Origin: Paenibacillus lutimineralis
GTDB taxonomy: Bacteria > Bacillota > Bacilli > Paenibacillales > Paenibacillaceae
Length of the DNA stretch: 64,000 bases
NCBI RefSeq assembly: GCF_003991425.1
Contig: NZ_CP034346.1
Coordinates: 657,501-721,500 of the forward strand
Direction of reading: 5' to 3'
The notes below the pieces were generated by a model. The model did not search any database. It saw only the letters and a list, made by a program, of their open reading frames with translations, and was not told the DNA's origin. A program made the position numbers and the translations under genes. This document shows positions 37,286-45,268 of this stretch, piece by piece; position 1 is the stretch's first letter, and every line of letters begins with the position of its first letter.

Positions 37286-38029
37286 ATGAATGAGACCATC
37301 AAGTTGTTAATGGCACATCGCTCGATCCGCAAATATGCGGACAAGCCGGTGTCCCGCGAGATCGTCGAGCAGATCATTGCTGCGGCACAAATGGCTTCGA
37401 CCTCCAGCAATGTACAAGGTTACAGTGTAGTAGCTGTTACTGATCCAGAACGTAAGCAGAAGCTGTCGCAGCTCAGCGGCAGTCAAGCTTACATCGTGGA
37501 ATGCCCTGTCTTTCTGGTATGGTGTGCGGATTTGTCCCGACTGAAAAATGCTGCCCAGCATCATTTGCCGGATACAAAATCGTATGAAGGAGCGACAGAG
37601 AATTTCATTGTTGCTACAGTCGATACTGCTCTGGCGGCACAAAATGCAGCTATCGCAGCCGAATCGCTCGGTCTTGGCATCGTCTACATTGGGGGAATCC
37701 GCAATCACATCCAGCAAGTGACTGAACTGCTCCATTTGCCAGAGCTGGCCTTTCCGGTATTCGGTATGTGTCTGGGTTATCCGGATCAAAGCCCGGGTCA
37801 GCGCCCGAGACTGCCTCAGCCAGCGGTTCTGCACTGGGAGGAATATAACAGCGCAGAGAGTGAGAAGCAGGTCGCTATATATGATGAGATCACGAGTAAG
37901 TATTTGCGCGATCGTACTGGAGGGGCCAAAGATACACCGTGGTCCAGACTTATGGCCGAGAAGCTGGCGAATCCATCGCGTCTTCATATGAAGGAGTTTC
38001 TGCAACAGCGAGGATTTAAACTGGATTGA
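37286..38029 (+). CDS. NfsA/NfrA-type NADPH-dependent nitroreductase
   Basis: 247 residues of the flavin nitroreductase fold. MAHRSIRKYADKPVSREIVEQIIAAAQMASTSSNVQGYSVV is the FMN-binding N-terminus; ALAAQNAAIAAESLGLGIVYIGGIRNH and FPVFGMCLGYPDQSPGQRPRLP are typical of NfsA/NfrA1 (FMN reductase or oxygen-insensitive nitroreductase). Start codon 20 bases after an AGGAGAG site region. Monocistronic, ending in a terminator. Confidence 0.87.
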   Translation: MNETIKLLMAHRSIRKYADKPVSREIVEQIIAAAQMASTSSNVQGYSVVAVTDPERKQKLSQLSGSQAYIVECPVFLVWCADLSRLKNAAQHHLPDTKSYEGATENFIVATVDTALAAQNAAIAAESLGLGIVYIGGIRNHIQQVTELLHLPELAFPVFGMCLGYPDQSPGQRPRLPQPAVLHWEEYNSAESEKQVAIYDEITSKYLRDRTGGAKDTPWSRLMAEKLANPSRLHMKEFLQQRGFKLD

Positions 38030-38073
38030 GCAGAGGAGGACTGTTTAGAGCTAATAGAAAAATGTACTGAATA

Positions 38074-38121
38074 GGCTGTATCGGGCTATTGGCAGCAATA
38101 GTCTGGATACAGCCTTTTTTT
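38074..38121 (+). terminator. Intrinsic terminator after nitroreductase
   Basis: GGCTGTATC pairs with GGATACAGCC (one bulge), with inner GGGCTATT/AATAGTCT, then TTTTTTT. Confidence 0.85.
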
Positions 38122-38390
38122 GCGTAAAAGGAAAGGCAGTAAGGGGCTCAAGGAGACTCCGCAAGCTGCTGTAAGCGGTGCTGAAAGTCCTGGAATTGCG
38201 ATAAGCTTGCAGTTGAAAAGCGCAATTTAATTGTGGGAAGACGTAAATGGGTTTTCGGTGTAAAACCGGAAAATTCAGATTATTATTAGATCAAGAGGGA
38301 CAACACGAACGAAAGCAACACAAGAGAAGCACAGCATGATCAACGGGGGATGGATCATTATTTAAATCATTTTAGGGGAGGTTAAAGGAG
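38122..38390. other. Region upstream of the YcaO cassette
   Basis: No gene found; the best small frame (38247-38339, 30 codons) has a weak ribosome site and no Cys/Ser/Thr-rich core, so it is not a convincing precursor peptide. CCGCAA (38159), TTGCGA (38196) and GCGCAA (38220) half-sites resemble the ComA-box halves seen near comX. GGTTTTCGGTGTAAAACC (near 38249-38266) can form a small hairpin. Confidence 0.4.
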
Positions 38391-39062
38391 ATGTATTTCG
38401 GAGAATTTCAGGATTTACGCAATCTCAATATGCCTAATAGCCATGATTTTGATTTATATGAAGGCTACTATTCGGAATTCCAGGTCACGATTCTGTGCGA
38501 CAAAGAAGCTGTTAATCCGGCGGATTCGCTCAAAGGTCTGCTTACAGGACTTGGAGTCGATGTGACTACAGTGAGCGAGTTCACAGACGTTCGCGTAGAT
38601 TCCGAACTGGTCGTAGTACTTCAGGCTGAGAAATGTGGGGAAGCGTTCAATACTTACGCTATGGAGAAGGGAATCATGTGGCTCCCCGTGCAATTCTCCC
38701 ATTCTACAGGTAGAATTGGTCCGATTATCGTTCCAGGCTACTCGGCTTGTTATGAGTGCGCACAGCGGCGAAGCAGTTCGAACGGCTTGGCACCTCTGGA
38801 GCCGAAGAATGAGATGTTCGATCTGTCCTGGTCTGTATTGAGCGGTGTGATTGCGATCGAGACGGCAAAATGGATCTCACGCCATACCAGCAGCTTTCCG
38901 CCGTTATCGCTGGGACACATGATTGATTTTGACGCCTTCCACCTGCAGGGAGAAGTTAATCCGATCTATAAGCTGCCAACTTGTCCTTCCTGTGGCACGA
39001 GAAATCAGGCCCGTCTGGGTGCACAACCTTGGCGCGAGTCGGATCTGGTGCTTGGGCAATGA
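38391..39062 (+). CDS. E1-like leader-binding partner of YcaO (TOMM cyclodehydratase C-type protein)
   Basis: 223 residues. The segment LQAEKCGEAFNTYAMEKGIMWLPVQFSHSTGRIGPIIVPGYSACYECAQRR is the ThiF/E1-related region of bacteriocin cyclodehydratase partner proteins. CYEC (near 120) and CPSC (near 200) form a tetracysteine zinc site. The N-terminal 90 residues probably include the recognition element that binds the leader peptide. Such proteins deliver a ribosomal precursor to YcaO for azoline formation. GGGGAGG upstream of the ATG; the stop overlaps the ycaO start. It is shorter than full E1 proteins and has no adenylation site, as expected for this class. Confidence 0.8.
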   Translation: MYFGEFQDLRNLNMPNSHDFDLYEGYYSEFQVTILCDKEAVNPADSLKGLLTGLGVDVTTVSEFTDVRVDSELVVVLQAEKCGEAFNTYAMEKGIMWLPVQFSHSTGRIGPIIVPGYSACYECAQRRSSSNGLAPLEPKNEMFDLSWSVLSGVIAIETAKWISRHTSSFPPLSLGHMIDFDAFHLQGEVNPIYKLPTCPSCGTRNQARLGAQPWRESDLVLGQ

Positions 39063-40456
39063 GCCGTACATTGATCCGGAGGTCGGGAGGGGCTGGTTAT
39101 GCAGGCTGCCCTAGAACCGACAACGCCGCGGTACCAACCCGGGTTCAAGATTTGACCTCTACCGTGCCAGATCATTTGCGGCGGGCGATTAGTCCGCACG
39201 GAGGCATGGTCAGGGGGCTTATGAATTTAAGTAGGGACTCTGGAGATCCCAAGCTGTATCTTAGCTTGGCTGCCCCGGCTAACCCGAAATTTTTGGTGGA
39301 GGGGCAGCATGGCCTGATCGATTTTTTCGCCAGCGGAATAGGATTAACTCTGGAAGAGGCGAATACGACCGCTGTCGCGGAAGCCATTGAGCGATACTGT
39401 GCCGCTTATGTTATCCCGGAACGACTGCTACTTGCTACTTGGGAGGAGCTAGGTGAGGATGCGCTTCATCCCGGCGAACTTCCTCTATTTACGAAAGAGC
39501 AGTATGAACAATGGCAATTTCCATATCGACCTTTTACGGAGCAGTCCATGATTCGTTGGGTGCATGGCCGTAGTCTTACAAACGGCCGAATGAAGTGGGT
39601 GCCAGCCGCGATCGCCTGGGACTCTTATATCCCGCAGAGCGGGGATGAGGAAGCGATATGCTTCGGTCTCATGACCGGTTCAGCGGCGGGGGCCACAAAG
39701 GAACAGGCCATGATTGGAGGTTTGCTGGAGATCATTGAACGGGATGCATTCATGATCATGTGGTACAATTCACTCTCGTTGCCAAGACTGGATACACGTG
39801 ATTTGCTTGTTATGGAGCAATTCAAGGAATTGCTCGATCCGAACAGATTCGAATTAACGGTGATCGATACGACGAGCGATATTGGAATTCCTTCGGCATT
39901 TGGCTTACTGATGACTCGCGACGGCAAAGTATCCGTCGGCGGATCGTCCCGGCTGTCGATGGAGGAGGCCGTACGTAAGACGCTGATGGAGATCAGCCAG
40001 CTGTTCATTGGCAACAAACCGCAAATTTATTCGAAATCAATTCCTTCACTTCTACCACATCAGGTTACAGATTACGGACTAAGGCTACCATATTATGAAC
40101 AACCTTATGCCCATGAAGAATTAGCGTTCACCACGGCATCAAGCGAGTTCCGGTCCATCCAGCCGGCGCTACCTATCGCAGCTGGTACTGAAGCGGAGCG
40201 TCTTCAGTATATCGTCCAGCAATTGGCGAAGCGGGGACTAGAAGTGCTGTGCGTTGACCTGACTACAGACGATGTCCGCCAACTAGGACTGCATGTCGTA
40301 AAGATGATCGTTCCGGGTACAGTCCAACTGCCGCGCAGCGAGAAAGAACGGATCATCACAAGTGAACGGATCTATAAGACGCCAGTTGAGCTTGCACTTC
40401 GAACAGAGTCGATTCTGCCGCAAAATTTGAACCGTAGTCCGCATCCGTTTCCATAA
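39059..40456 (+). CDS. YcaO-domain cyclodehydratase
   Basis: 465 residues. YcaO ATP-binding motifs are visible: SGIGLTLEEANTTAVAEAIERYCAAY (ExxER near residue 110), SAAGATKEQAMIGGLLEIIERDAFMIMWYN (second ExxER near residue 225) and SRLSMEEAVRKTLMEISQ (ExxQ near residue 310). The C-terminus ends NRSPHPFP, matching the Pro-rich PxP tail that matters for azoline-forming YcaOs. The enzyme phosphorylates backbone amides and cyclises Cys, Ser or Thr to azolines. ATG at 39059 overlaps the preceding stop. The partner is the preceding gene. Confidence 0.88.
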   Translation: MSRTLIRRSGGAGYAGCPRTDNAAVPTRVQDLTSTVPDHLRRAISPHGGMVRGLMNLSRDSGDPKLYLSLAAPANPKFLVEGQHGLIDFFASGIGLTLEEANTTAVAEAIERYCAAYVIPERLLLATWEELGEDALHPGELPLFTKEQYEQWQFPYRPFTEQSMIRWVHGRSLTNGRMKWVPAAIAWDSYIPQSGDEEAICFGLMTGSAAGATKEQAMIGGLLEIIERDAFMIMWYNSLSLPRLDTRDLLVMEQFKELLDPNRFELTVIDTTSDIGIPSAFGLLMTRDGKVSVGGSSRLSMEEAVRKTLMEISQLFIGNKPQIYSKSIPSLLPHQVTDYGLRLPYYEQPYAHEELAFTTASSEFRSIQPALPIAAGTEAERLQYIVQQLAKRGLEVLCVDLTTDDVRQLGLHVVKMIVPGTVQLPRSEKERIITSERIYKTPVELALRTESILPQNLNRSPHPFP

Positions 40457-40498
40457 AGATCATTAGCTCTTACTCATAAAAATAAGGATGTGATACCC

Positions 40499-41242
40499 AT
40501 GCAAATTAAATATATGGATTGGCAGTCCGATCAGGATTTTGAGGGAGAGTATTTGGCGATGACTTACCATCTGAACTCTAATCATTATCAGCAGCTTGAT
40601 GTGCTGACCCGGTCGCGAATGAAGATGCTGAAGAATCTGTTCATGCAGATGAATCAGGCAGTGACGCCAGCTAAGCGATATTTTGCTGCAGAACGGTTCA
40701 AGGCCGATGAACTTTACCACGAGGGTCATCCCTATATAGCGGAGCTCCTCGCAAGCCTGGAGAAGCTGCAGCGCACGACCGTGCCGTTCTGGGATTTCGA
40801 GAGTCTTAAAAATCTGGGACCGACCGATAAGCTGGATGCTCTTGACTTATATTTTCTGTCTAAGAGTCAGACCAGCGGCAGCTACGTGCTCTTCTATTAC
40901 AGCCCTGCGGAGAAATTCGTAGAATATGTCAAGGAAGAAGAGGGAGCACGCTGGTGGAATAAGACTTTTGACAAGAGTCTGGAGTTCCGTGATGGAGATT
41001 TAGCCTTGTTCATCACAGCGAATATTAACCGGACCATTAGGCTGTTCGGGGAACGGGGCTACCGTCTATGCATGCTGGAGGGCGGCCGAATGACTGAGCG
41101 CCTTGTGCGCAGCTCGCAAGAGAGCGGAAGATCGCTCGTTCCTGTGATGACCTTCTATGATAAACCAGTGCAGGAACTGCTTGGTGTGGACGGATATTAT
41201 GATGTCGTGTTATCGAGCCTTATATTTCGAGGAGAGGAATAG
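40499..41242 (+). CDS. SagB-like nitroreductase-fold oxidoreductase (divergent)
   Basis: 247 residues. The C-terminal half matches SagB-type azoline dehydrogenases: DLALFITANINRTIRLFGERGYRLCMLEGGRMTERLVRSSQESG, VMTFYDKPVQELLGVDGYYDVVLSSLIF. In TOMM clusters SagB-type FMN enzymes oxidise azolines to azoles. The N-terminal half lacks the usual R-R-S-x-R FMN-binding start, so activity or cofactor use may be altered. GTG at 40490 is in frame, but AAGGA spacing favours the ATG at 40499. Third gene of the cassette, 42 bases after ycaO. Confidence 0.7.
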   Translation: MQIKYMDWQSDQDFEGEYLAMTYHLNSNHYQQLDVLTRSRMKMLKNLFMQMNQAVTPAKRYFAAERFKADELYHEGHPYIAELLASLEKLQRTTVPFWDFESLKNLGPTDKLDALDLYFLSKSQTSGSYVLFYYSPAEKFVEYVKEEEGARWWNKTFDKSLEFRDGDLALFITANINRTIRLFGERGYRLCMLEGGRMTERLVRSSQESGRSLVPVMTFYDKPVQELLGVDGYYDVVLSSLIFRGEE

Positions 41243-41365
41243 AACTGCGCGAATATAAATTTGAGAGAAGTTCGAGCTGATTTTCGAACGGGAAGTTCAG
41301 TCCAACTAGGGCGTGTGCTATGCAGGAAGAAGGAATGCGAATGAGCGGTCCGCTGCCTAATTTAT

Positions 41366-41407
41366 AAAGTTTATTCAATGAATATTTCATGGAATAAACT
41401 TTTTTTC
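41366..41407 (+). terminator. Intrinsic terminator after the YcaO cassette
   Basis: AAGTTTATTC pairs with GAATAAACTT across an AATGAATATTTCATG loop, followed by a T-rich run. It separates the YcaO cassette from the comQ-like gene, so the two are separate transcription units. Confidence 0.8.
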
Positions 41408-41518
41408 TTGGGAATTGTTGTTGTTTATTTTGGCGAGAAAGAAGGTGCTAATTCATAGATATGGAATACATATAAAGAAATGGAATTTCTATATTTAATT
41501 TAGTATGGAGGTTATAGA

Positions 41519-42442
41519 GTGGAGCAATTTGCTGAAATGCTAGAAATAGAATTACGCGAAAGTTTAAGAACCTATTTTAGCGTCCCACAGCTCTATGAAC
41601 ACGCACTCGCATGTCTTGAGGACAAAATACAGGAATCTTCTATGCTATTAGGCAAAATGACCGTACTTCACTACCGGATGTTTGCAGGTGAGGATACACG
41701 GGATATTTACAGAGCGGCAGCGGCGATCGAGCTGATGATGCTCGGCCTAGACATCATCGATGATATACAGGACAAGGATAACGGTAAAATGGCATGGAAC
41801 CAGCTTCCGTCCGAAATCGCCCTGAATATCGGGATCGGTATGCTGACGCTCTCAGGGGAGCTTATTCTGGAAACTGGATTCCCCAGTGAACGGAAATTGG
41901 CGGCTGCACAGCTTCTTAATCAGGGGGTTCTTATCGCCGTAAATGGGCAAATGACGGATCTGTATAATGATGTCAGTTCGGAAGAGGAGTACATTGAGAT
42001 GGTATCGCAGAAATCAGCGGCCCTTCTCGTTACGGCCAGCATGATCGGCACGGTGCTGGCAACTGGTGAATGGATTGAGGAAGTTAAGTTGTATGCTGAG
42101 CAGCTCGGCATCGCCGCCCAGATCAAAAATGACATTCGCGATTTGCTTAACTGGGATGACAAGAATGACTTTCTAAATCGAAAAAAGACGCTTCCGACAC
42201 TGTACTTGCTGCAGTCTGTCTCCGATGAAGAACGCTGGATCATCGATTATTTCGAGGGGCGCCTGGATTTCGCCGATGTCGTAGGGCGCAAGCAGGAGGT
42301 TGAGAGGATTATAGAATCAACGGGAACGCTGATTTATACCTCAGTTCGAATGAGGACGCACTACTATCGCTATTTAGAGCACATTGAACGCCTTAATATC
42401 GAGCCGCACTGGAGGGAGAAGATGCTCTCTTTTGCTGAATAA
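41519..42442 (+). CDS. comQ: ComQ-like isoprenyl transferase
   Basis: 307 residues of the polyprenyl synthase fold. The first aspartate-rich motif is LGLDIIDDIQDKDNGK (DDxxD near residue 80). The second, AQIKNDIRDLLNWDDKND (near residue 200), is the N-D-x-x-D form typical of ComQ. ComQ prenylates a Trp of the ComX pre-pheromone and processes it. GTG start with GGAGG six bases upstream. Its identity is fixed by context: a small comX-like gene, a ComP-type kinase and a ComA-type regulator follow. A housekeeping heptaprenyl synthase is the alternative but unlikely here. Confidence 0.85.
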   Translation: MEQFAEMLEIELRESLRTYFSVPQLYEHALACLEDKIQESSMLLGKMTVLHYRMFAGEDTRDIYRAAAAIELMMLGLDIIDDIQDKDNGKMAWNQLPSEIALNIGIGMLTLSGELILETGFPSERKLAAAQLLNQGVLIAVNGQMTDLYNDVSSEEEYIEMVSQKSAALLVTASMIGTVLATGEWIEEVKLYAEQLGIAAQIKNDIRDLLNWDDKNDFLNRKKTLPTLYLLQSVSDEERWIIDYFEGRLDFADVVGRKQEVERIIESTGTLIYTSVRMRTHYYRYLEHIERLNIEPHWREKMLSFAE

Positions 42443-42505
42443 CGGTTGACTGCCATGGGACTCAGAGGGTATTGCACAACATATACCGATGCACCGCATA
42501 GGCGA

Positions 42506-42543
42506 CCGCAAACCCACGCAAATCCCGCAAAAATGTTTGCGGG
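42506..42543. promoter_or_regulatory. Putative ComA-box array upstream of comX-like gene
   Basis: Three direct copies of (C/A)CGCAAA begin at 42506, 42516 and 42525, spaced 9-10 bases. The last forms a perfect palindrome with TTTGCGGG: CCCGCAAA-AATG-TTTGCGGG (42524-42543). CCGCAA and TTGCGG are the half-sites of the B. subtilis ComA box. The palindrome centre lies about 65 bases before the predicted transcription start, a typical activator position. Confidence 0.55.
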
Positions 42544-42563
42544 AAATACGGGAGTGGTTGTCG

Positions 42564-42592
42564 TTTCCAACATCAAAAATGACCTGTATATT
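42564..42592 (+). promoter_or_regulatory. Predicted promoter of comX-comP-comA
   Basis: -35 TTTCCA (42564-42569), spacer exactly 17, -10 TATATT (42587-42592). The weak -35 fits an activator-dependent promoter. A palindrome TTAAGAGG-AAGA-CCTCTTAA (42597-42616) covers the start of the transcript. Confidence 0.45.
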
Positions 42593-42644
42593 GGGCTTAA
42601 GAGGAAGACCTCTTAATCAAATAACCCAATTGGAGGGATTTAAG

Positions 42645-42821
42645 ATGTTGAAAGAACTGATTCAAGCTTTGGTGAAGGATTCTGGTGCAATGATGAATAT
42701 TCGTGAAGGACAGCTTCAATTGGCAGGCATGAGCGCCGTCGAGCAGAGAGCTTTGATCGATGTGCTCAGAGACAAGGGAGATATGAGTAAAGAGCCACTT
42801 CGCTTTATTCCATGGTGTTAA
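42645..42821 (+). CDS. comX: ComX-like pheromone precursor peptide (58 aa)
   Basis: 58 residues, with GGAGGG eight bases upstream of the ATG at 42645. The layout follows ComX precursors: an N-terminal helix (MLKELIQALVKDSGAMMNI), a central REGQLQLAGMSAVEQRALIDVL, similar in pattern to the ComX leader, and a short variable C-terminus EPLRFIPWC. Trp, the residue ComQ modifies in Bacillus, is penultimate and the last residue is Cys, which is unusual. Between comQ-like and comP-like genes, exactly where comX lies. Longer in-frame reading from 42489 has no ribosome site and covers the operator region. Confidence 0.8.
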   Translation: MLKELIQALVKDSGAMMNIREGQLQLAGMSAVEQRALIDVLRDKGDMSKEPLRFIPWC

Positions 42822-42886
42822 TTGGAACACCATTCTTATAAAGAATGCAGATTAAGTGAGCTAACCTAAAATGTGAGGGAACAACA

Positions 42887-45268
42887 TTGGCACATAAAAC
42901 AAAAATGTCGATATTCATAGTTCTAATTAGCATTCTTGTAGGATATTTGTCTTTCTCTATATATAATAATCCTTTTATCGGAGCGAAGGTTGCTGACAAT
43001 GGGGAAGGGCAGTTTGTAGTCACAGATTTCTCTTCCAAGAGCAGTTGGGGGAACGGGAGAATATTAGTTGGGGATATAGTTCTAGAGGTGAACGACCAGC
43101 CAGCAGCGGATTTCTTCACGATCAAGACCTACGGCTTGCTGGAGAGGGCCTCATCCATACTCCTGAATAGAGCAGGAGAGGATGGCACATCATCAAATAT
43201 TTTACTTCACGTATATAACGAGCTATCGTTGAACGAATTGATGATCCAGCTCATCTCACCACTCATCTCCGTACTTCTATTCTCCGGTTTATCGTTCTTC
43301 GTATATCAGAGGCGGAAGGGCGATCCTGCGGCCATTCAGCTGATTCTGTTCTTCTTATCCATTGGAGTCGCTTATTTAAGTTCGCTCTCTTCAGGAAGAG
43401 CTGATCCGGTAGGCAGGATTACAATGACGTTTACGATTCTTATGGTGCCGATCTTCTTCTTGCAATTCATGACGTATTATCTGGATCGCTATCAGGAGAG
43501 AATCGCTAGTCGATATTCCCTAGGGTTCTTCTACGCCGTCATTTGTATGATTCTTGGACTCAATATAAGCAAAATTGTATTTAATTTCGGATCTCCGAAT
43601 GTCATTTCATCATTAATCTTGATTTATTTTATAGGAATTAATATTTACATCGTCTTCAGATTGGTGCAGAAGTTTGTCGCTCATCGTCATGGACCTTTGA
43701 AGTCCTTGTTCAAATTAATTTTGATCGGACATATTATTGGCTTTTTCCCATTTGTATTTTTGTTTGCTGTACCCCAATTGTTCAGAATATCCCTTTTATC
43801 GCCAGAGATCGCTGCGGTATTTCTCTTGACTATTCCAATTGTTTATTTGTATATGTTCACGACTAAGCAGTTGTTCGATATTGATTTTTTAATTAATCGG
43901 TTTTTCTATTATGCCAGCCTGTCATTTCTGCCTACGCTTGTGATTTGTTTGCTAACGGTTCTCATTATGAATCAGGATAATCAATCCTGGGTCAAATGGA
44001 GCCGCTTGTTCCTCGCTTGCTATTTATTGATTACGCTGATGCTGTTCCTGAAGGAATATGCCGATCTTAAGCTGCGTCCCAAGCTCAATAAGGATCTGCA
44101 TAATTTTCAAGGCAGCCTCAATCGGTTTTCTGCTCGAATATCACGTGTTATGAAGCGATCCGATCTGGAACGCGTATTGGAGCAGGAAATCTATAATGTG
44201 CTACCAGTCAAGAAGGTCGCATTCCTTGAGATTAACACGGATCATTTAACGGAGTTTAAGCTTGATGAATCACTTGGCGATATCCAGGATTCTGTCATTG
44301 AAGCGGTTGAGGCCTCAGCAGGCCCTTTGATGATCGGAAGCGTACTGAATGTGGAGCGGGGCATTTGCGTAATCGCGGGGAAGAAGCAGAATATTTTGCA
44401 CTTGATGTGGCTGGATGTGAAGGGAAACAGGACCAAATATAATCTGGATGAACTGGCCTGGCTGCGGACGTTGGCCAACTACAGTGCGATCGTATATGAG
44501 AATTTGTATCTGATCGAGAGTCTGGTCGAGGAACTTGAGGTAGAGTTCCAGAAACATAGGGGAGCTGACTCCTCTCCATGGCTGCTTCGACTAATATTCA
44601 AACTAGCCGAGAAGGAACGGCGAAAGCTGGCTTCGGATCTCCACGATTCCGCGCTTCAGGATCAATTGATCTGGTATCGTAATCTGGAATCCGCGATGCT
44701 GGACCATGATATGTCGTCAGAGCTTCATCAGAAGCTGGTCGATGTTAGAGAAGGCCTACTGGATGTTATCCATCAGATTCGGGAGACATGTAATGAGCTG
44801 CGTCCGCCTTTGCTTCAGGAGATGGGAATTGTTGAAGCTCTGCGAGGGTTATTTGAGCAGGCGCAGATCCGCTCCAATTATGTTATCGATTTTCAATCTG
44901 ATTCATTTATGGCGGATATTAATGATGAGCAAATGCTTACGATATTCCGTATTGTACAGGAGCTGCTCCGTAATGCAGGTAAGCATGCCAAGGCCTCAAA
45001 TATTTTCATATCCCTGGAACAGAAAAATGATATATGGCTTACTTACAAAGATGACGGGATTGGGCTGAAGTTGGAGGATCTCAACGATTCTTATCAGCAT
45101 ATGGGTTTATCAGGCATTAAGGAGAGGGTGCACAGCCTTGAGGGAGCGATCGATTTCAGATCAGAGCCCGGAGAAGGGCTTGAGGTTCAAATATCATTGC
45201 CGCTAGAGTCAGCAAGTATGGACAGAGAAAGCGAGGAGGATTCAGATGGTTCGAATATTGCTGGTTGA
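42887..45268 (+). CDS. comP: ComP-like membrane sensor histidine kinase
   Basis: 793 residues. One membrane helix (residues 8-27) is followed by an extracellular loop with a PDZ-like motif (NGRILVGDIVLEVNDQPAADFF). Six or seven further helices (about residues 115-390) and a linker lead to the HisKA_3 motif ERRKLASDLHDSALQDQLIW (phospho-His near residue 590) and a HATPase domain (QELLRNAGKHAKA, DDGIGL, GLSGIKERV). This is the architecture of ComP, which binds ComX outside and phosphorylates ComA. TTG start with GAGGGA upstream; overlaps the regulator gene by 23 bases. Confidence 0.88.
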   Translation: MAHKTKMSIFIVLISILVGYLSFSIYNNPFIGAKVADNGEGQFVVTDFSSKSSWGNGRILVGDIVLEVNDQPAADFFTIKTYGLLERASSILLNRAGEDGTSSNILLHVYNELSLNELMIQLISPLISVLLFSGLSFFVYQRRKGDPAAIQLILFFLSIGVAYLSSLSSGRADPVGRITMTFTILMVPIFFLQFMTYYLDRYQERIASRYSLGFFYAVICMILGLNISKIVFNFGSPNVISSLILIYFIGINIYIVFRLVQKFVAHRHGPLKSLFKLILIGHIIGFFPFVFLFAVPQLFRISLLSPEIAAVFLLTIPIVYLYMFTTKQLFDIDFLINRFFYYASLSFLPTLVICLLTVLIMNQDNQSWVKWSRLFLACYLLITLMLFLKEYADLKLRPKLNKDLHNFQGSLNRFSARISRVMKRSDLERVLEQEIYNVLPVKKVAFLEINTDHLTEFKLDESLGDIQDSVIEAVEASAGPLMIGSVLNVERGICVIAGKKQNILHLMWLDVKGNRTKYNLDELAWLRTLANYSAIVYENLYLIESLVEELEVEFQKHRGADSSPWLLRLIFKLAEKERRKLASDLHDSALQDQLIWYRNLESAMLDHDMSSELHQKLVDVREGLLDVIHQIRETCNELRPPLLQEMGIVEALRGLFEQAQIRSNYVIDFQSDSFMADINDEQMLTIFRIVQELLRNAGKHAKASNIFISLEQKNDIWLTYKDDGIGLKLEDLNDSYQHMGLSGIKERVHSLEGAIDFRSEPGEGLEVQISLPLESASMDRESEEDSDGSNIAG

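Noticed and set aside
38247..38339. 30-codon frame before the YcaO cassette as a precursor peptide
   Set aside because: Weak ribosome site and a Lys/Arg/Gln-rich C-terminus without a Cys/Ser/Thr core.
42489..42644. N-terminal extension of the ComX-like frame
   Set aside because: It translates the operator array and promoter, lacks a ribosome site, and the ATG at 42645 has a good one.
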